Source of the DNA: Prinsepia uniflora
Taxonomy: Eukaryota > Streptophyta > Magnoliopsida > Rosales > Rosaceae
DNA: 64,000 nt
Direction: 5' to 3'
Assembly: GCA_032719365.1 (NCBI GenBank)
Contig: CM064864.1
Coordinates: 982,317-1,046,316 of the forward strand
Part shown: positions 46,636-59,104 of the stretch, piece after piece
How the letters are laid out: each line of letters begins with the position of its first letter
Numbering within the stretch: the first letter of the stretch is position 1
Made by a program: the position numbers and the translations under genes
The notes under the pieces: generated by a model
What the model was told of the DNA's origin: nothing
Seen by the model: the letters and a program-made list of their open reading frames with translations, nothing else
Databases searched by the model: none

Positions 46636-49600
46636 CTATCCTCTCACTGATTCTGAGTTCATTTGACCTCCGCTCCCGCCATGAGCATTGAGACCAGACA
46701 TGGGCATAGATCGATGAGCAAAATCTGACAGAAGCTTCCGCTGACGCTCATCAGTGTGAGGAAGACTAGCACGCAGAAGCTCCACAGGCATTTCACGATG
46801 TATTGCCTTGGTAGCCTCTGAACCAACGACTTCTGTGCTTTGCTGAGCCTGAGTAAATATGGATTGTACTATAGTTTCATATTTACTCAGGCAATACTTG
46901 GTAAGAAGACCAAAAAATTCATCGAAGGATGCCTGCCAAAGGGCACGATTAGGCATGGTACAGTTTCCAGCGGCATGAGGGTCACTTAAGATTACAGTTG
47001 CCCTTTCAAGAACAGATTTTAAAATAAGAGTGGCCCCATCTCCAGCAGAACTTCCAAGGGGTCGGAGTGGTGGCTGCTCTGATGAACAAACTACTGCAAC
47101 AAGGCAAGCACTTAGTGCACGAAGATCCATACCATTAACACACGTAGAAACAGTCTTTGCAAGATTATTCGTTGTCTCAGCTGCCCCAGCATCAGATGGT
47201 AGGCCACCAAACAAAAACCTTAGATGACGGAATACTGTCATACAGACAATTCGGGCGAGCTCACTACCAGGAACGAGAAGCTGAATAAACCTAGAAAGGA
47301 GCTTTCGGCCTTTAGGAAGAGTCACTAACCGTAGGAACACAAGGTCATCCTTGGGAGCCAGCCCAGCTGCATGGCTGCCTTTGCCAAGTGGGTCAACAAG
47401 CTGAAGTGATGCTGCCAAGCCTTCCAGCAGGATTTGCCGCCTTCGCCTGAGTTGAACCCCTCCATCTTGTGGCTGACCATGTTGAAGCAGTCGATCAATA
47501 TCATCAACATCAAGGAGGAGACAAAGGCCATCCTCAATGGCAATTCTAGCAGCAAGCATTGGTTCCTTTTCTAAAGGCTTCTCAGAGACCTCTTCACCAT
47601 CACCAGATCCAGAGGGAGGGTCAACTTCAAGGAGGGGGCGAGGCCTCCGTATGGAAGAGAGGGGAATTCTCCCAAGAGCATCAACAGAAGTATGAGTATG
47701 CTGATCAGAACTATTACGACCTCGAGAAGAAAACTCTCTCAGATGTGATGGGCAGAAAGACTGTTTCGACCGCGACCCAGCTGCTTTTTTGGAAAGACTT
47801 GCCTGGTGGTAATAATCATCTATATAGGGGTCGTTGCTATGTGTTGCCGCATGCTGCATTTTTAGAATACTCTCTATCTCTTCAGATGTCATGTGCTTAG
47901 ACCTGAATTGGATCCACCCACTATCACTTTTCTGACTACCTGTATCAGAACTTTGAGAAAAGCGCGGTTTTCCTCTGTGTTTAGGCCTATGTTCTCTGTC
48001 GGATAACCCATGCATTCCCTTATGCGACGGAGAAGGATGGGTACTATAAATTTGTGACTGCATCGCTGCAAAATGGGCCAAAGATGGCTGAAGTGAATTG
48101 TTCAACCTTTGCTGTTGTAGCTGTTGCTGAGCTGACAGTAATTGTGGGGAAAGAAGTCCGTTCTGATGAGGGAGCTGTTGCTGCAATATATTGTTTATAA
48201 GGCTGGAATGATCCCCATGCAATACTCCAGCATGACTGGCCCAATGACCTTGTGACCTGCTATTGAAAGGAAGGCCAGGGTTTGTAAAATGAGGCATGTT
48301 CCCTCCATAATGCAACCCATGAGGAAAACCAGCCATATGAAGATTAGTGTTAGATAAAGGAGAAAAGTTTGATGCAGAAAAAGGCAAGTGTGAACCACCA
48401 GCAAGAGCAGGAACATTCAGCTGATGTGATGAGACCTGCTGGGACCTATTTCCAGGAGGAGGGAATGATGTGAATGCTGATTTCGGTGCTACAATTGGCT
48501 CACTGGTGAAGTGATGTTGGATTGGCTGCTGCTCAGGGTATGAAGCTGTTCTATACAAAGGTTTTGGTTGTTTTGATTCGGCAAATCGAGCAGAAGAAGG
48601 TTGGGGTTGTGATGACCACCTCTTTCCTTCCTGAGAACTTTCTGTATCAATTTGGTAATCTAACCAGTTAGTGAAATCTCCATCTTGGGCCCAATCAGCA
48701 GCAGATGAACCTGAAGAGAACACCAAGTTAAATAGAACAGAAATAATGATTATTTGAAGTCGCAGGAAAAATATGCCCATCTGCATTATAAAGTTCACAA
48801 ATGCAAGAAATCAAGTATGCCAAAAGGTGACAAAGAAGTGATTCAAGCGTAGATTTGCATACATGGAGAGGATATAATAGCATACAACAGTTCACCATCG
48901 TAGAAAACCTAATGACCCTACAATCTTACTGCTGCTGTTATACAGTTAAAGCTGCTTCTATAGTTCGGATAATCTTACACCGTAAACTAAAATGAGAAGT
49001 GAAAAATACACTCAAAGTTGTCCAATAGATTGTCAGCAAGCAAGTTTAAACAATGGTTTCAGACATATATCAAGAAGAACAAGCCCAGTCTTGTTATGTC
49101 ATAAACCTTACAAAAACCTTCTTCCGGTGTTTACACCAACATTTGATAATTCTATCAGAGTGCAAATATAGGTTTGACACTGCATTAATCAAATCAATTA
49201 TCTAACATACGGAATATATCACTACATTTTATTTAAGAATAATAAACTAGCACATAATGTTGAATGACTAAACTTTGAAAGACATATATGTTAGCTTAAG
49301 ATAACCGGCATGATGGATTTAGATCTTCAAAAATTAACAATAAATTAAAATGGGAAAGCAATTTTGAAGGTAAAAGAACCACAGAATTAAGCAGACGTGG
49401 TAAATTTTTCTAGTTTTGATGTGTTGGTAACATGACTGCACCCATGTGATGAACTGTTTCTGGAAAGGCTATGATACATCACACCTTGTTGGCAGAGGTA
49501 ACACAATTTGCGTAGAGCATGTTCAACTATATCATTTTCTCCAATTATAATTTATACTTCATAATTCTCTAAACCAGATTTCATGTTCATAGCCAGTTTC

Positions 49601-51954
49601 AGGGGAAAATGAGATAACCAACAACTTCCAACCTCATCACAAATTGGACTAAGGAAAAATTAAAGAGCAAGAACGCAAGTGCTAAACCTAAGAACCATTA
49701 TAACATAAAGCAAAATTTTAGCAGTCTGTTACTCACTTTCTCGCGAAAAGGATCCAGAACCTCTGTCTCCGATAACTCCTGGATGTCTTGGTCCCGTTAC
49801 AACTTTGTTTAACTGTGTAGAAGAAAAACTAAGTCACCATAAATATAGAGGGGGGAAAATTTGCAATGAAGATAAATATAACAGAACGGCGCATGCAAAA
49901 AGGCAGAATCACATCATTCTCCAAAGAAAAAATACGAGGTTGAGAGAAACAGATTCACTCATCATAAATATCACAATTAAGTATAAAGTCAAATTGAAGA
50001 AGATAATATAGCTTGCCACATTCAGGCAAGTAAATTTCTAGGGTGGAAACCAGCATTAGTAACTACCAGTAGATAATATAGTAAACGAAAAGCATTGCTG
50101 TATCTTTCAATCTTACTTTGATAAATCATCATAGCAATTCGGCATGAGAAATATAATCTAAAGAATAAATAAAAGAATTCATATATGAAAGTACTAAACC
50201 AAAAATTCTTTCAATCACATGTACAATACAGATATAAAAAACATATATAAGTACATCACAACTAACTTTCATGATTACTGAGAGAAGGTAATGCCAATTA
50301 ACCAAAAATTCTTTCAATCACATTATAATACAAATATAAAAAACATATAGAAGCATGTAACAGCTAACTTCCATGATCACTGAGAAAAGGTACTGTCAGT
50401 TAAAATACCGATGAGAAACAACTCAAATAAACAGTCACGACCAAAAAGGCATTCAGTAAGGAAAATCATAAACAGATAGTCATTCCACACACACACACAC
50501 ACACACACAAAAGGAAGAAGAAGAAAAGATAACTGTTACTAAAACATTTGCATCAAAATCAAACTTGAGGTAAAACAAAAAATACCAACTCAAACATCCT
50601 CAAGCCAATCATAAATATTTTGGTTATAGACGACATGATGTGCATCGATATTGATTATTTATGAGTACAATGATTGCAGAAAAAAACTCAATGCTAGATA
50701 AATCATCAGAGTTAAGAAAGCTGACCTTCGCAAAAGTACTTGCAAGATCATCTGCATCAGATAAAGATCCCAACCCTAGACCCTAAATTCAAAATGAAAT
50801 ATTGAAATCAATAGCTAAAATTCACAAACCGTTACAGTGATAAGTACTCAACAAAAGCAAAGCAAAACATACACACCTATTGTGGCGGTGAGTGAACAAA
50901 TTTTTAAAACAATGTAAAGCCTTTAAACGGACATTAAATACAGACGGAATACAGCAAACTGTTGCACAGTTGGCTTTACAGTCAATTGAAATATTAATGG
51001 GGGGAAACAATCTAACCTCATCCTTCTCAAATAAATGGTACTCATTATCAACAGGACCAAATAAAGATTTTCTGTCTTCCTCATCTTCTAAACCCCCCAA
51101 CTCAACTTCATCCGCCAATTTTTGACCAAAAAACTCATATTGCGACGCATCAAAGAGTTTATTATCTGTACGAAATTCAAAACAAAGTTAGACATCCAAA
51201 TCAACAGTACTACTTCAATGATTTATAAACAATTAAAGCTGCAAAAATGAACCATCTGCATCAACAACTACATGCTACTAGTGCAGTACAAGCTAAAATA
51301 AGCAATTTTCAAGACACTATGCAAAACCAGAAGCACAAACTATAAAACCAACTATTCATTTCCCATACATTTCAAACCACAATGACAGCTACACTTCCAA
51401 TCATTCTCAAAACTTAGGAATTCAGTAAAGACTAGAACTTGACCTGAGTCCTACAGCTTGAACCCAACAAGAAAGCAAAATTAAAATAAACCTAATTGAC
51501 AATTGTAAGTAAATTTGAGGCAGACATAATTGGGCAACCAAAAAACACGTTCACGAAAATTGAACAGAGACTATCATCATAAACTCCACCTTCCCAACCA
51601 GCTAAGGAATCAATTTGAACATTGAAATCAAGTCCAACTAGAATAAAATAAAGAATCTCAGCTTAGAATTTACCAAGAATCAAAGAAAAAAAACCCGAAA
51701 TAAAAAAAACCCGAACTTTTTATTTTGGGGTGAGAAAATAGCAAAAAGAAAAAAAGAATTTCATGCAATTTGTTGGCTCAGATTCCTAAATCTAAAAAGA
51801 CATTCAACCATTCATACTTTTCTTCCCTTCCTAATTTCTCAGCATCCAAACAACCTCTCAAAGAAAAAGAAATCGAAAAAAAAATAGATCTTGGAAGGTA
51901 ACCTGAGGAAGTCTGAAGCAAGTCCCTGGCATCTGTGCTATTAGATCTCTCCAT
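46636..51954 (-). CDS. PAT1: PAT1 homolog, mRNA decapping activator, five coding exons
   Basis: Exons on the minus strand: 51954-51903, 51165-51017, 50782-50726, 49812-49737 and 48710-46636. All splice sites are GT-AG and the frame joins to 802 residues, near the roughly 790 of Arabidopsis PAT1. The N terminus has the plant PAT1 signature FDASQYEFFG, an acidic patch and the ADDLASTFAK segment. The middle is a long Pro/Gln/Ser/His-rich disordered region with QQQLQQQRL runs. The last 300 or so residues form the helical Pat-C domain. PAT1 links the LSM1-7 ring to the decapping enzyme in P-bodies and promotes 5' to 3' decay of deadenylated mRNA. In plants it also affects immunity and development. 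The largest exon holds most of the coding sequence, as in relatives. Confidence 0.93.
50486..50508 (+). repeat. (CA)n microsatellite in a PAT1 intron
   Basis: About 11 CA units in intron 3 (49813-50725). Confidence 0.9.
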
Positions 51955-52660
51955 ATTTACAGAACCGGAAACCCTAGAATTTGAAGCTCCGCTGCAGAAT
52001 TAAAAACTACGCCGTCTTGCACCGGATCAGCATCAACAATAACCGCCGAAACTCGAAAGCTTCATTCGGAGATTTACGAGCGCTGGAGGAACCAAAGTGA
52101 GGGATGGCAGGGGGGTGTAAATAGTTCAAAATCTGAGGGCCAAAGTCACGAAAAAGGGTTAACCCCTCTCAGAAGAGAGAGGGATATAGAGAGGGTAAGG
52201 GTTATGGTGGGTTAGGTCATTTTTCCTACTCCCTTTTCTTTTGCAGCGCGAACGAAGAAGACGACTTTCGCCTTTGCGCACGTGCCTTTCTCCAGAGAAT
52301 GGCGGTGGAAGAACAGAGAGAGAGAGAGAGGGTGCCGCGAGGTGGCGCTGCCTCATTGGCTCGCCTCTAACTGTATCCTTCTCTTATTAAAGCTCGGTTA
52401 TTCGGACTTCGGAGCCATGAAATGGATCATTTGGGTCCGCTTCCGGGTCCGCTGCCCAGCCACTCGTCATGTTACGCGTGTCTTAGCTTGAAATCGGCAC
52501 ATTAGCAGTTGACCTTGACTTGAGGATAGAAGATTAGAAGGGACTGCATGGGCCCCACGGTGAGATTTTTGACACGTCATCCTTATTGGATGAGGAGGAT
52601 ATTCTGTGTGGGTAGGATTTTGAGAAGCATATAGGAAACGCTGCGTTTGGGGCACTATTT
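51955..52660 (-). promoter_or_regulatory. 5' leader and promoter region of PAT1
   Basis: GC rises just before the PAT1 start codon. The minus-strand leader probably begins within about 200 bp. GA-rich stretches (52164-52200, 52315-52332) and a CACGTG at about 52276 are present. The small frames on either strand are not supported. Confidence 0.45.
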
Positions 52661-53062
52661 TCTGCTAGAATTTACAGATATTTTCATTTGCCAAATTATT
52701 TCTCCATCGTGTAAACAAATAAATATTTTAGTGAAATAAATTAATCTATTTATTAGATAAATTGACTATTTAATCGACCATTTTATACTTCACCGATTAA
52801 AATATCAACTATATTATACCAAATTATATTAAATTAATTTATAAGAAACATATATATATCATAAATATTAATTCTTATTATTATTATTATTCTTTTCTTT
52901 TTTCAATATTTCTAGTTATTTAACTATTAATACGAACAATTTCAATGATATTATTTTAGGGATGTAGACTGTATAAAGATACTCAACCATATTAACTTAT
53001 TTCATAGTTAATTATTACGAGAGTTGCCAAACACCAATTTTAACTATATTATCTCATCTGAT
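52661..53062. other. AT-rich intergenic sequence
   Basis: Strongly AT-rich, with no gene or clear repeat boundary seen. Confidence 0.5.
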
Positions 53063-53588
53063 TTCTTATACTGTGTACCGAACGTAACATCAAAGTCTTT
53101 TATTTTCTTTTTTCTTTTTTGTCAAAACTGCCCAGATCTATTCACAATCATTGACATGCAGTATCCCAAAATTAACAACTAAGAACTAATTTGCACCTGG
53201 GGGCAAGAAAACACACACGTGTTACAGCGCACCCTTGGCCACAATCATTTCTTATACTGTGAACCTATGTACCGAACGTAACATCAAAGTCTTTTATTTC
53301 CTTTTTTCTTTATTGTCAAAACTGCCCAAATCTATTCACAATCATTGACATGCAGTATCCCAAAACTAACAACTAAGAGCCCTTGGCCACAATCATTTCT
53401 TATACTGTGAACCTGTGTACCGAACGTAACATCAAAGTCTTTTATTTTCTTTTTTCTTTATTGTCAAAACTGCCCAAATCTATTCACAATCATTGACATG
53501 CAGTATCCCAAAACTAACAACTAAGAACTAATCTGCACCTGGGGGCAGGAAAACACACACGTGTTACAACGCACCCTTGGCCACAATC
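53063..53588 (-). repeat. Three tandem copies of a SINE-like body (about 150-190 bp each)
   Basis: Copies begin near 53063, 53250 and 53398. All share CCGAACGTAACATCAAAGTC, CAAAACTGCCCA, CATTGACATGCAGTATCCC and CCTTGGCCACAATC. The middle copy lacks about 40 bp (the CACCTGGGGGCA ... ACACGTGTTAC segment) present in the outer two. The third copy continues into the tRNA-like head at 53602-53680. Confidence 0.85.
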
Positions 53589-53601
53589 AGGATATAACTC
53601 A

Positions 53602-53680
53602 AGGGGAATCGAACCCAGAACTAGCCGGGAGCATACCGAATTTGGGAACGCCTTAACCACTGGGTCAACCTGTTGTGGTT
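53602..53680 (-). mobile_element. tRNA-derived SINE head with A and B boxes
   Basis: On the minus strand there is an A box TGACCCAGTGG (53667-53657) and, about 42 bp later, a perfect B box GGTTCGATTCC (53615-53605), the internal RNA polymerase III promoter layout. The downstream body ends in an A-rich stretch near 53440-53465. There is no acceptor-stem pairing, so this is not a functional tRNA gene. The SINE family is not recognised. Confidence 0.6.
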
Positions 53681-53688
53681 AATCTCAT

Positions 53689-55234
53689 GAATAATTAGAA
53701 TGGTGATAATTCTTTTTATATTTAATTAATATTTATTTATAATTCTAAAATTTTATTGTGAAATTTAATACAAATTCCTCGAAAAAAAAGTGTGATTATT
53801 ATTTGTTTTTCTTGGAAATCTATCATTTTTGAAACGTGGAAGATGAGAAGTCAAACATTGGTGATTAAGGTCTAATTCTCTCACGTAAGCCAAAGAAATT
53901 GGGCAGCTAAGAAACGTATTAGAAACTTGGCTACAAAGAAAACCCGAGAAGAAGAAATTTGGTAATTACAAAACAATTTGCATCGAAATTCAGTCTAAGA
54001 AACGTCAATAAATAAATTAACAGTGACCATAATTAAGTGAAGAAGATTAAGAAGCTAATAACAATGAACAAGATTAAGGGATCTTGATTAAGTGATGCTT
54101 TTGTTTGAGGGTTTTTATGGCTGATTTGGATGGTGATGAAGTAGCTGCTAATCTGTCGTTTCCCCTCTTGATGATTTGGTTTATATATTTTTTGTTGTGT
54201 GTATATATACACATGAATTCTCAACTATAAGTTATTAACTAATTCGGTACCGTTTAGGATTGCACAATTTAAAATTGATATCAAAATATTATTAAATCGT
54301 ATCATACTAATTGTGATCGGTATAGTTTCGGTTTGATATGATACCAAATCGTACCGTACCAATTATGATAATTGGCACGGTTTGGTTTGGACTTTGTGCC
54401 AAAATTGCAAGTAAGACAATTGAATATACCTTAAAAACCCATTAACACAAGTTAAAATATGAAATCAATCTGAATTACATACATTTCTCTGTCCATGGAC
54501 AATCCTAGTGACCGAGCTCAATTTCAAATGCCCTTCCTCCTTTCTTGAATACCATATCAAAAATTTCTCAACCTCACATGCGCAACATATTGAAAATTGG
54601 CTGTCTATCATTATCAGAAAGAACAAGTAGACAAACATGTGAATTCTCACTTCAAAAATTGAGAAATATATCAAGATCCTAACTGATCTTCCTGTGTTTT
54701 GTAAATCGTGACAGTTCAATCAAACTTCATGAGCATTGATCAAGAAATACATCAAGATTGTGCATATAAACAATCACGAAATCTTAGAGTTCACAACTCT
54801 ACCATGAAAAGTCGGAAAGGGCAGAACTTGGGCTTCCCTCTTCGTCCTTATCTTAGCAGTCATGGACCCTTCTTCATAGAGACGATTGCATGTTCAAAAA
54901 TACAAACAGAATTTTCACCAGAAATAAAAGACCTCCACTTCCATCTTAACAGAATTTTCGCATGAGATATAGTGCTCGTTTGTTGGGTACCATTGGATTA
55001 ATTTGATAGCAGATTAAATTCGATGTATTTTGAAGATAATAGTGAATGACATTCCTTCTAAGGGGATAAATATAGAATGAAACTTTCTTTTTCTAAGCCT
55101 TCCATGTTGAGGTTATACGGTTAGATTTATTTCCTTCTATGTCTAATGCACATATCGTAAATAATGCCCATGTTTGCCTTCAAATACTTTGAATTTGATG
55201 AGTCTCAATGCCCTAGCTCTTCATTGAGATTGCA
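53689..55234. other. Intergenic region upstream of the P450
   Basis: AT-rich. About 54240-54400 holds GGTACCG/CGGTACGG-type repeats resembling a decayed transposon end. No credible gene is seen. The last few hundred bases contain the P450 promoter, but no convincing TATA box was identified. Confidence 0.5.
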
Positions 55235-57753
55235 ATGTTGAACCCTTTGCTTGCATTTGCTCTTCTCTTTTTCACAATCTTTCTCATCATATGGATTTAC
55301 AGGCCAACAAAATCAACCCTCAAAAACCTTCCGCCTTCACCACCAAGGCTCCCCATACTAGGCAACCTTCACCAGCTCGGCAAGCACCCTCACCGGTCCC
55401 TACATCGCCTAGCTCAGCGCTACGGCGATCTCATGATGCTTCAACTAGGCACCAAACCAGTCCTCATAGTGTCGTCCCCAGACACGGCTCGTGTGATCAT
55501 GAAAGAATATGACACCATCTTCTGCGACAGACCCAAGTTAGCAGGTACTCATAGACTTCTGTATCAAGGCAAGGATGTCACTGCAGCTCCTTACGGCGAG
55601 TATTGGAGACGAATGAGAAGCATTTGTGTGCTTCAGCTCTTAAGTCACAAAAGGGTTCGGTCTTTTTGCGATGTTAGAGAACAAGAACTAAGGTTGCTAG
55701 TTGACAATGTGAAGCAAGCTTGTTTGGTGTCAAAGCCTGTGAACTTGAGTGACCTTTTTGCTTCACATAGCATTGATGTGATTTGTAGGGTGGCTTTTGG
55801 GAGCAAATTTATGATAGGTGGCGGTGTGAAGAGATTCAAGGAGTTGATTGGGGAGTTCACAAAATTAGTGGGTGTTTTTAATGTGGGGGATTTTATTCCA
55901 TGGCTTGCTTGGGTTAATAACATCAATGGTTTCTATGCCAAAATTGAGGAAGTTTCTAAAGGTTATGATGAATTTTTAGATGTGATAATTGAAGAGCATT
56001 TGGGTGCTTCTAAGATGCAAGGAAAAAGCTCAGATCTGGACTTTGTGGATGTGCTTCTAGATTATCAAGATCAAAACCTTGATGGGTCTTCCATTGATAG
56101 AGATGGCATTAAAGGCCTCATGATGGTAAGTTTTCAGGACCGCTATTCTTTCTTAATTATGGTTTGATATTTGCTCATTTGGATTCTTAAGTAATTTTTT
56201 AGGTTACATATTGTAGGTTGTATTAGACTCGATTAGATAATGCACCACATACAATGTATATTAATAAATAGTAAAATTTGAATGTTTTCTTTTATTATAA
56301 AAGGATTAGTATAGAATATTAGACATAAAAGAAAATTTACATATTCAAATCTTTCCATTTTAAAAGGATTGTATTTGACAAGTTTTGTTTTGTTTTTTGT
56401 TTTATATATGTCTAATCTCTTATAATCTCATCGTCTACGTTGAATCTTATAAGTTATTCAATCTTATTTGTTACCACTCACCAAATGTGACTCAGAAACT
56501 TTTGGAAACTCAACGGGTTTGGTAGATATTATAGAAATCACTCATATTGAAAAATCGATGTCCATCAAAACAATAATCTAAAATAGCTATTACTGAATTT
56601 TTATCTTTGAATTAGCAACACCAAACTTGCCTTGAGAATTCTTGTGATTTATGATGTTAATTATTGCAAAACTCATATTTGCAGGTTGTATTAGACTCGA
56701 TTGGATGATGCATCAAATTCAAAGTATATTAAAACTAAAAATGAATTTTTTTTATTATAAAAGATTAGTATAGAATATTAAACATAAAAAAAAACATATA
56801 TATATATATTCAAATCTTTTGATTTTGAAATGATCGTATTTGATAAGTTTTGTTCTATATATATGTCTAATCTCTTATAATCTCATTGCAATAGCAAACA
56901 CTTCAATTGTTATCTTGAATCTCGTAAGTTATACAATCTAATCTGTTACCGCTCACCAAATGTGACTCAGAAACTTTTGGAAATTCAATATGTTTGGTAA
57001 ATATTATAGAAATCACTCATATTGAAAAATTGATGCTCATCACTGATATTTATTTATTTTTTTTGAATTAATAGCAACACCAAATTTGCCTTGATTAAGA
57101 ATTCTTGTGATTTCTTGGTTTGTTAATATTGTACATAGGACATGTTTGCTGGTGGAACTGGTACAACATTCACAGTTCTTGAATGGACAATGGCCCAGCT
57201 CTTAAGACATCCCAGAGTGATGAAAAAGGTTCAAAATGAGATGACGACAATTGCAAATGGGAAACCAGACATAACAGAATCTGATCTAGAACAAGTGCAC
57301 TACTTGAAGGCTGTGATCAAAGAGACACTTAGGATATATCCTCCGATACCATTGTTGGCTCCGCGCTTATCAACTGAAGATGTCAAGATAAAGGGCTACG
57401 ACATTGCAGCAGGAACCTTGGTCTTGATCAGTGCCTGGACAATGGGAAGGGACCCCTCATTGTGGGATGAGCCAGATGAGTTTCGACCGGAGAGGTTTTT
57501 GAATTCTGATGTGGATTACAAAGGGCATCATTTCCAGTTCATCCCATTTGGAGGTGGGAGGAGGGGTTGCCCTGGGATCTTGTTTGCCGAAAGCACCATT
57601 GAGCTTGTGTTGGCAAATGTTGTGCACAAGTTTGATTGGACATTGCCTGGAGGAGCAAGAGCTGGTGAGGACTTAGACATGACAGAAAGCAATGGCCTTG
57701 TTATTCATAGAGAAGAACCACTCATTGCTACGCCAAAGTTCAGGTCTTTTTAG
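55235..57753 (+). CDS. Cytochrome P450, CYP71 clan (CYP71A-like), two exons
   Basis: Exons 55235-56125 and 57139-57753 have GT-AG borders and phase 0, giving 501 residues, full length for the family. Features in order are an N-terminal ER membrane anchor (about 3-22), the proline hinge LPPSPPRLP (32-40), the helix C motif WRRMR, the I-helix at 298-307, KETLR (E359, R362), PERF (414-417) and the heme-binding FGGGRRGCPG with Cys441. Single-intron structure with the intron just before the I-helix is typical of CYP71. The enzyme should insert oxygen into a small plant metabolite at the ER, using electrons from P450 reductase. The substrate is unknown. In the I-helix the usual GGTDTT reads GGTGTT, so the acidic residue 305 is Gly. 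This could alter or abolish oxygen activation. Confidence 0.92.
56216..57100 (+). repeat. Tandem duplication (period 468 bp) in the P450 intron
   Basis: Copy 1 starts GGTTGTATTAGACTCGATT at 56216 and copy 2 at 56684. Both share AAATGTGACTCAGAAACTTT and the AGCAACACCAAA ... CTTGTGATTT segment leading to the intron end. By eye identity is about 80%, with indels. Copy 1 retains a TTTGCAG acceptor-like site at its end (about 56683). Confidence 0.88.
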
Positions 57754-57856
57754 AGATCATTAATTTGTTTCCCTTAATTCTTTTGTCCTTTGGAAGGTTT
57801 GGCATGTGTCTCTTTTATTTTCTGCTATAAATAAATTTGTTGCTGGAAATTTCAAG

Positions 57857-57902
<46 letters not shown>

Positions 57903-58825
57903 CTTGAGCGCCTTAAATTCGGAGTTTAGTAATTGCTAATGTACACATACATAGAGGTTCTTAATTTGAACCATTTCAGCTCCAATATAAAAAATAAATA
58001 AATAAATAAACCATGCTTTTATAATGCATATCAAATTGGGTTAGTAAAATTCATTGTACTTGAAAACAATTAGGAGGTGTTTGGTTGGTGAAAATAATTT
58101 TAAGAAAAATGCTAGATTCATTTCCTTTGACCCTTTTTTTTAATGGAATTCATAGTTGACATGGTAATTTATTTCTTATTTTACCATACTTTTAATTGGA
58201 ATCAATTCCATCTAAGAGAGATTAGAATTACGGCTTGAGGGTTAATATTTCAATTTCACACCTCATATGGAATATAAAATGATCTAAAAAACCCTTGTAC
58301 TATTTAAAATAAGGACAAATTACGTTAAACTTGTCGAATTATAGAGATCATTACAAACTCGTATTCAAACTATCAAAAATTGCATATAGGTATTCAAACT
58401 ATATGACCATTAACAAATAACTACATTCATTGCATTTTCTCCATTCGGCCTTTAAACTGTTTTATCATTACATGTTAATATTTTTCATTTTTGAATTTAA
58501 CATGTAAAAATAAATAATTTTGAAAGGAAATCAAGTGAATGGCAGAAGATGCATCAGTTTACACACCCTGAAAGTCGAAAAGGAAAAGAAAATTGAGTGG
58601 CAACAAAGGAGTGAAAGGTTTGATCAGAAAACCCAGGAAGCCAAAAGATTATCTTACCAAAACTCCCAAAGATTTAGTGAAGGTTTTACACACCCTTTTT
58701 CAGATCTGCCCCATATTCTTCAAGATTATATTTGGTGAATTTGAAAGCGATGTCTGTTTTTTTAGCGGAGATTGTCTTAATCAAGTCAACACTAATGATC
58801 CATATTGTAAGAAGTTTAGGTTCCA
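57754..58825. other. P450 3' region and intergenic sequence
   Basis: Contains the P450 3' untranslated region and an (AT)n run at 57861-57892. From about 58080 it is AT-rich non-coding DNA. Small frames at 58520-58995 overlap the TRIM and are not credible. Confidence 0.55.
57861..57892 (+). repeat. (AT)n microsatellite
   Basis: About 16 AT units followed by a T run. Confidence 0.95.
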
Positions 58826-59104
58826 CCCCAAAAGCAATTGGTTTTGGGATGGAACCTCAATTTCTTACATGGTATCAGAGCGGGGTTATTTCACGTGATT
58901 GGCTTAACCGTCACACGTGTCACACGTACCCATCCAAATCGTCACGTGATAGGCTGGAAAATCCGCCACACGTGAGAGGGCGTGTTGAGATGTGAGGAAA
59001 ATATCTCACATCGAAAAAGCACAACTACAATTTGTGTCTTATAAGATCTTGAGCTACTCCCCCCATTGCCAATTGATTTTGGGGTGAAACCTCAATTTTT
59101 AACA
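58826..59104 (+). mobile_element. TRIM (miniature LTR retrotransposon), left LTR truncated
   Basis: The right LTR spans 58983-59104 (122 bp, TGTTGAGATGTG ... TTTTTAACA). The left LTR survives only as its last 45 or so bases (AATTGGTTTTGGGATGGAACC ... CTTACA). The primer site TGGTATCAGAGC at 58870-58881 follows it directly. The interior is 113 bp, rich in CACGTG/ACACGTG motifs, and ends in a purine-rich GTGAGAGGGCG. It has no coding capacity, as expected for a TRIM. Confidence 0.8.

Noticed and set aside
47030..47900. Open frames antisense to the PAT1 large exon
   Set aside because: Shadow frames of a well supported gene on the other strand.
53602..53680. Possible tRNA gene on the minus strand
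   Set aside because: A and B boxes are present, but there is no acceptor-stem or anticodon-arm pairing. It fits a SINE head better.
54240..54400. GGTACCG-rich stretch as a possible MITE
   Set aside because: No clear terminal inverted repeats or target duplication could be fixed by eye.
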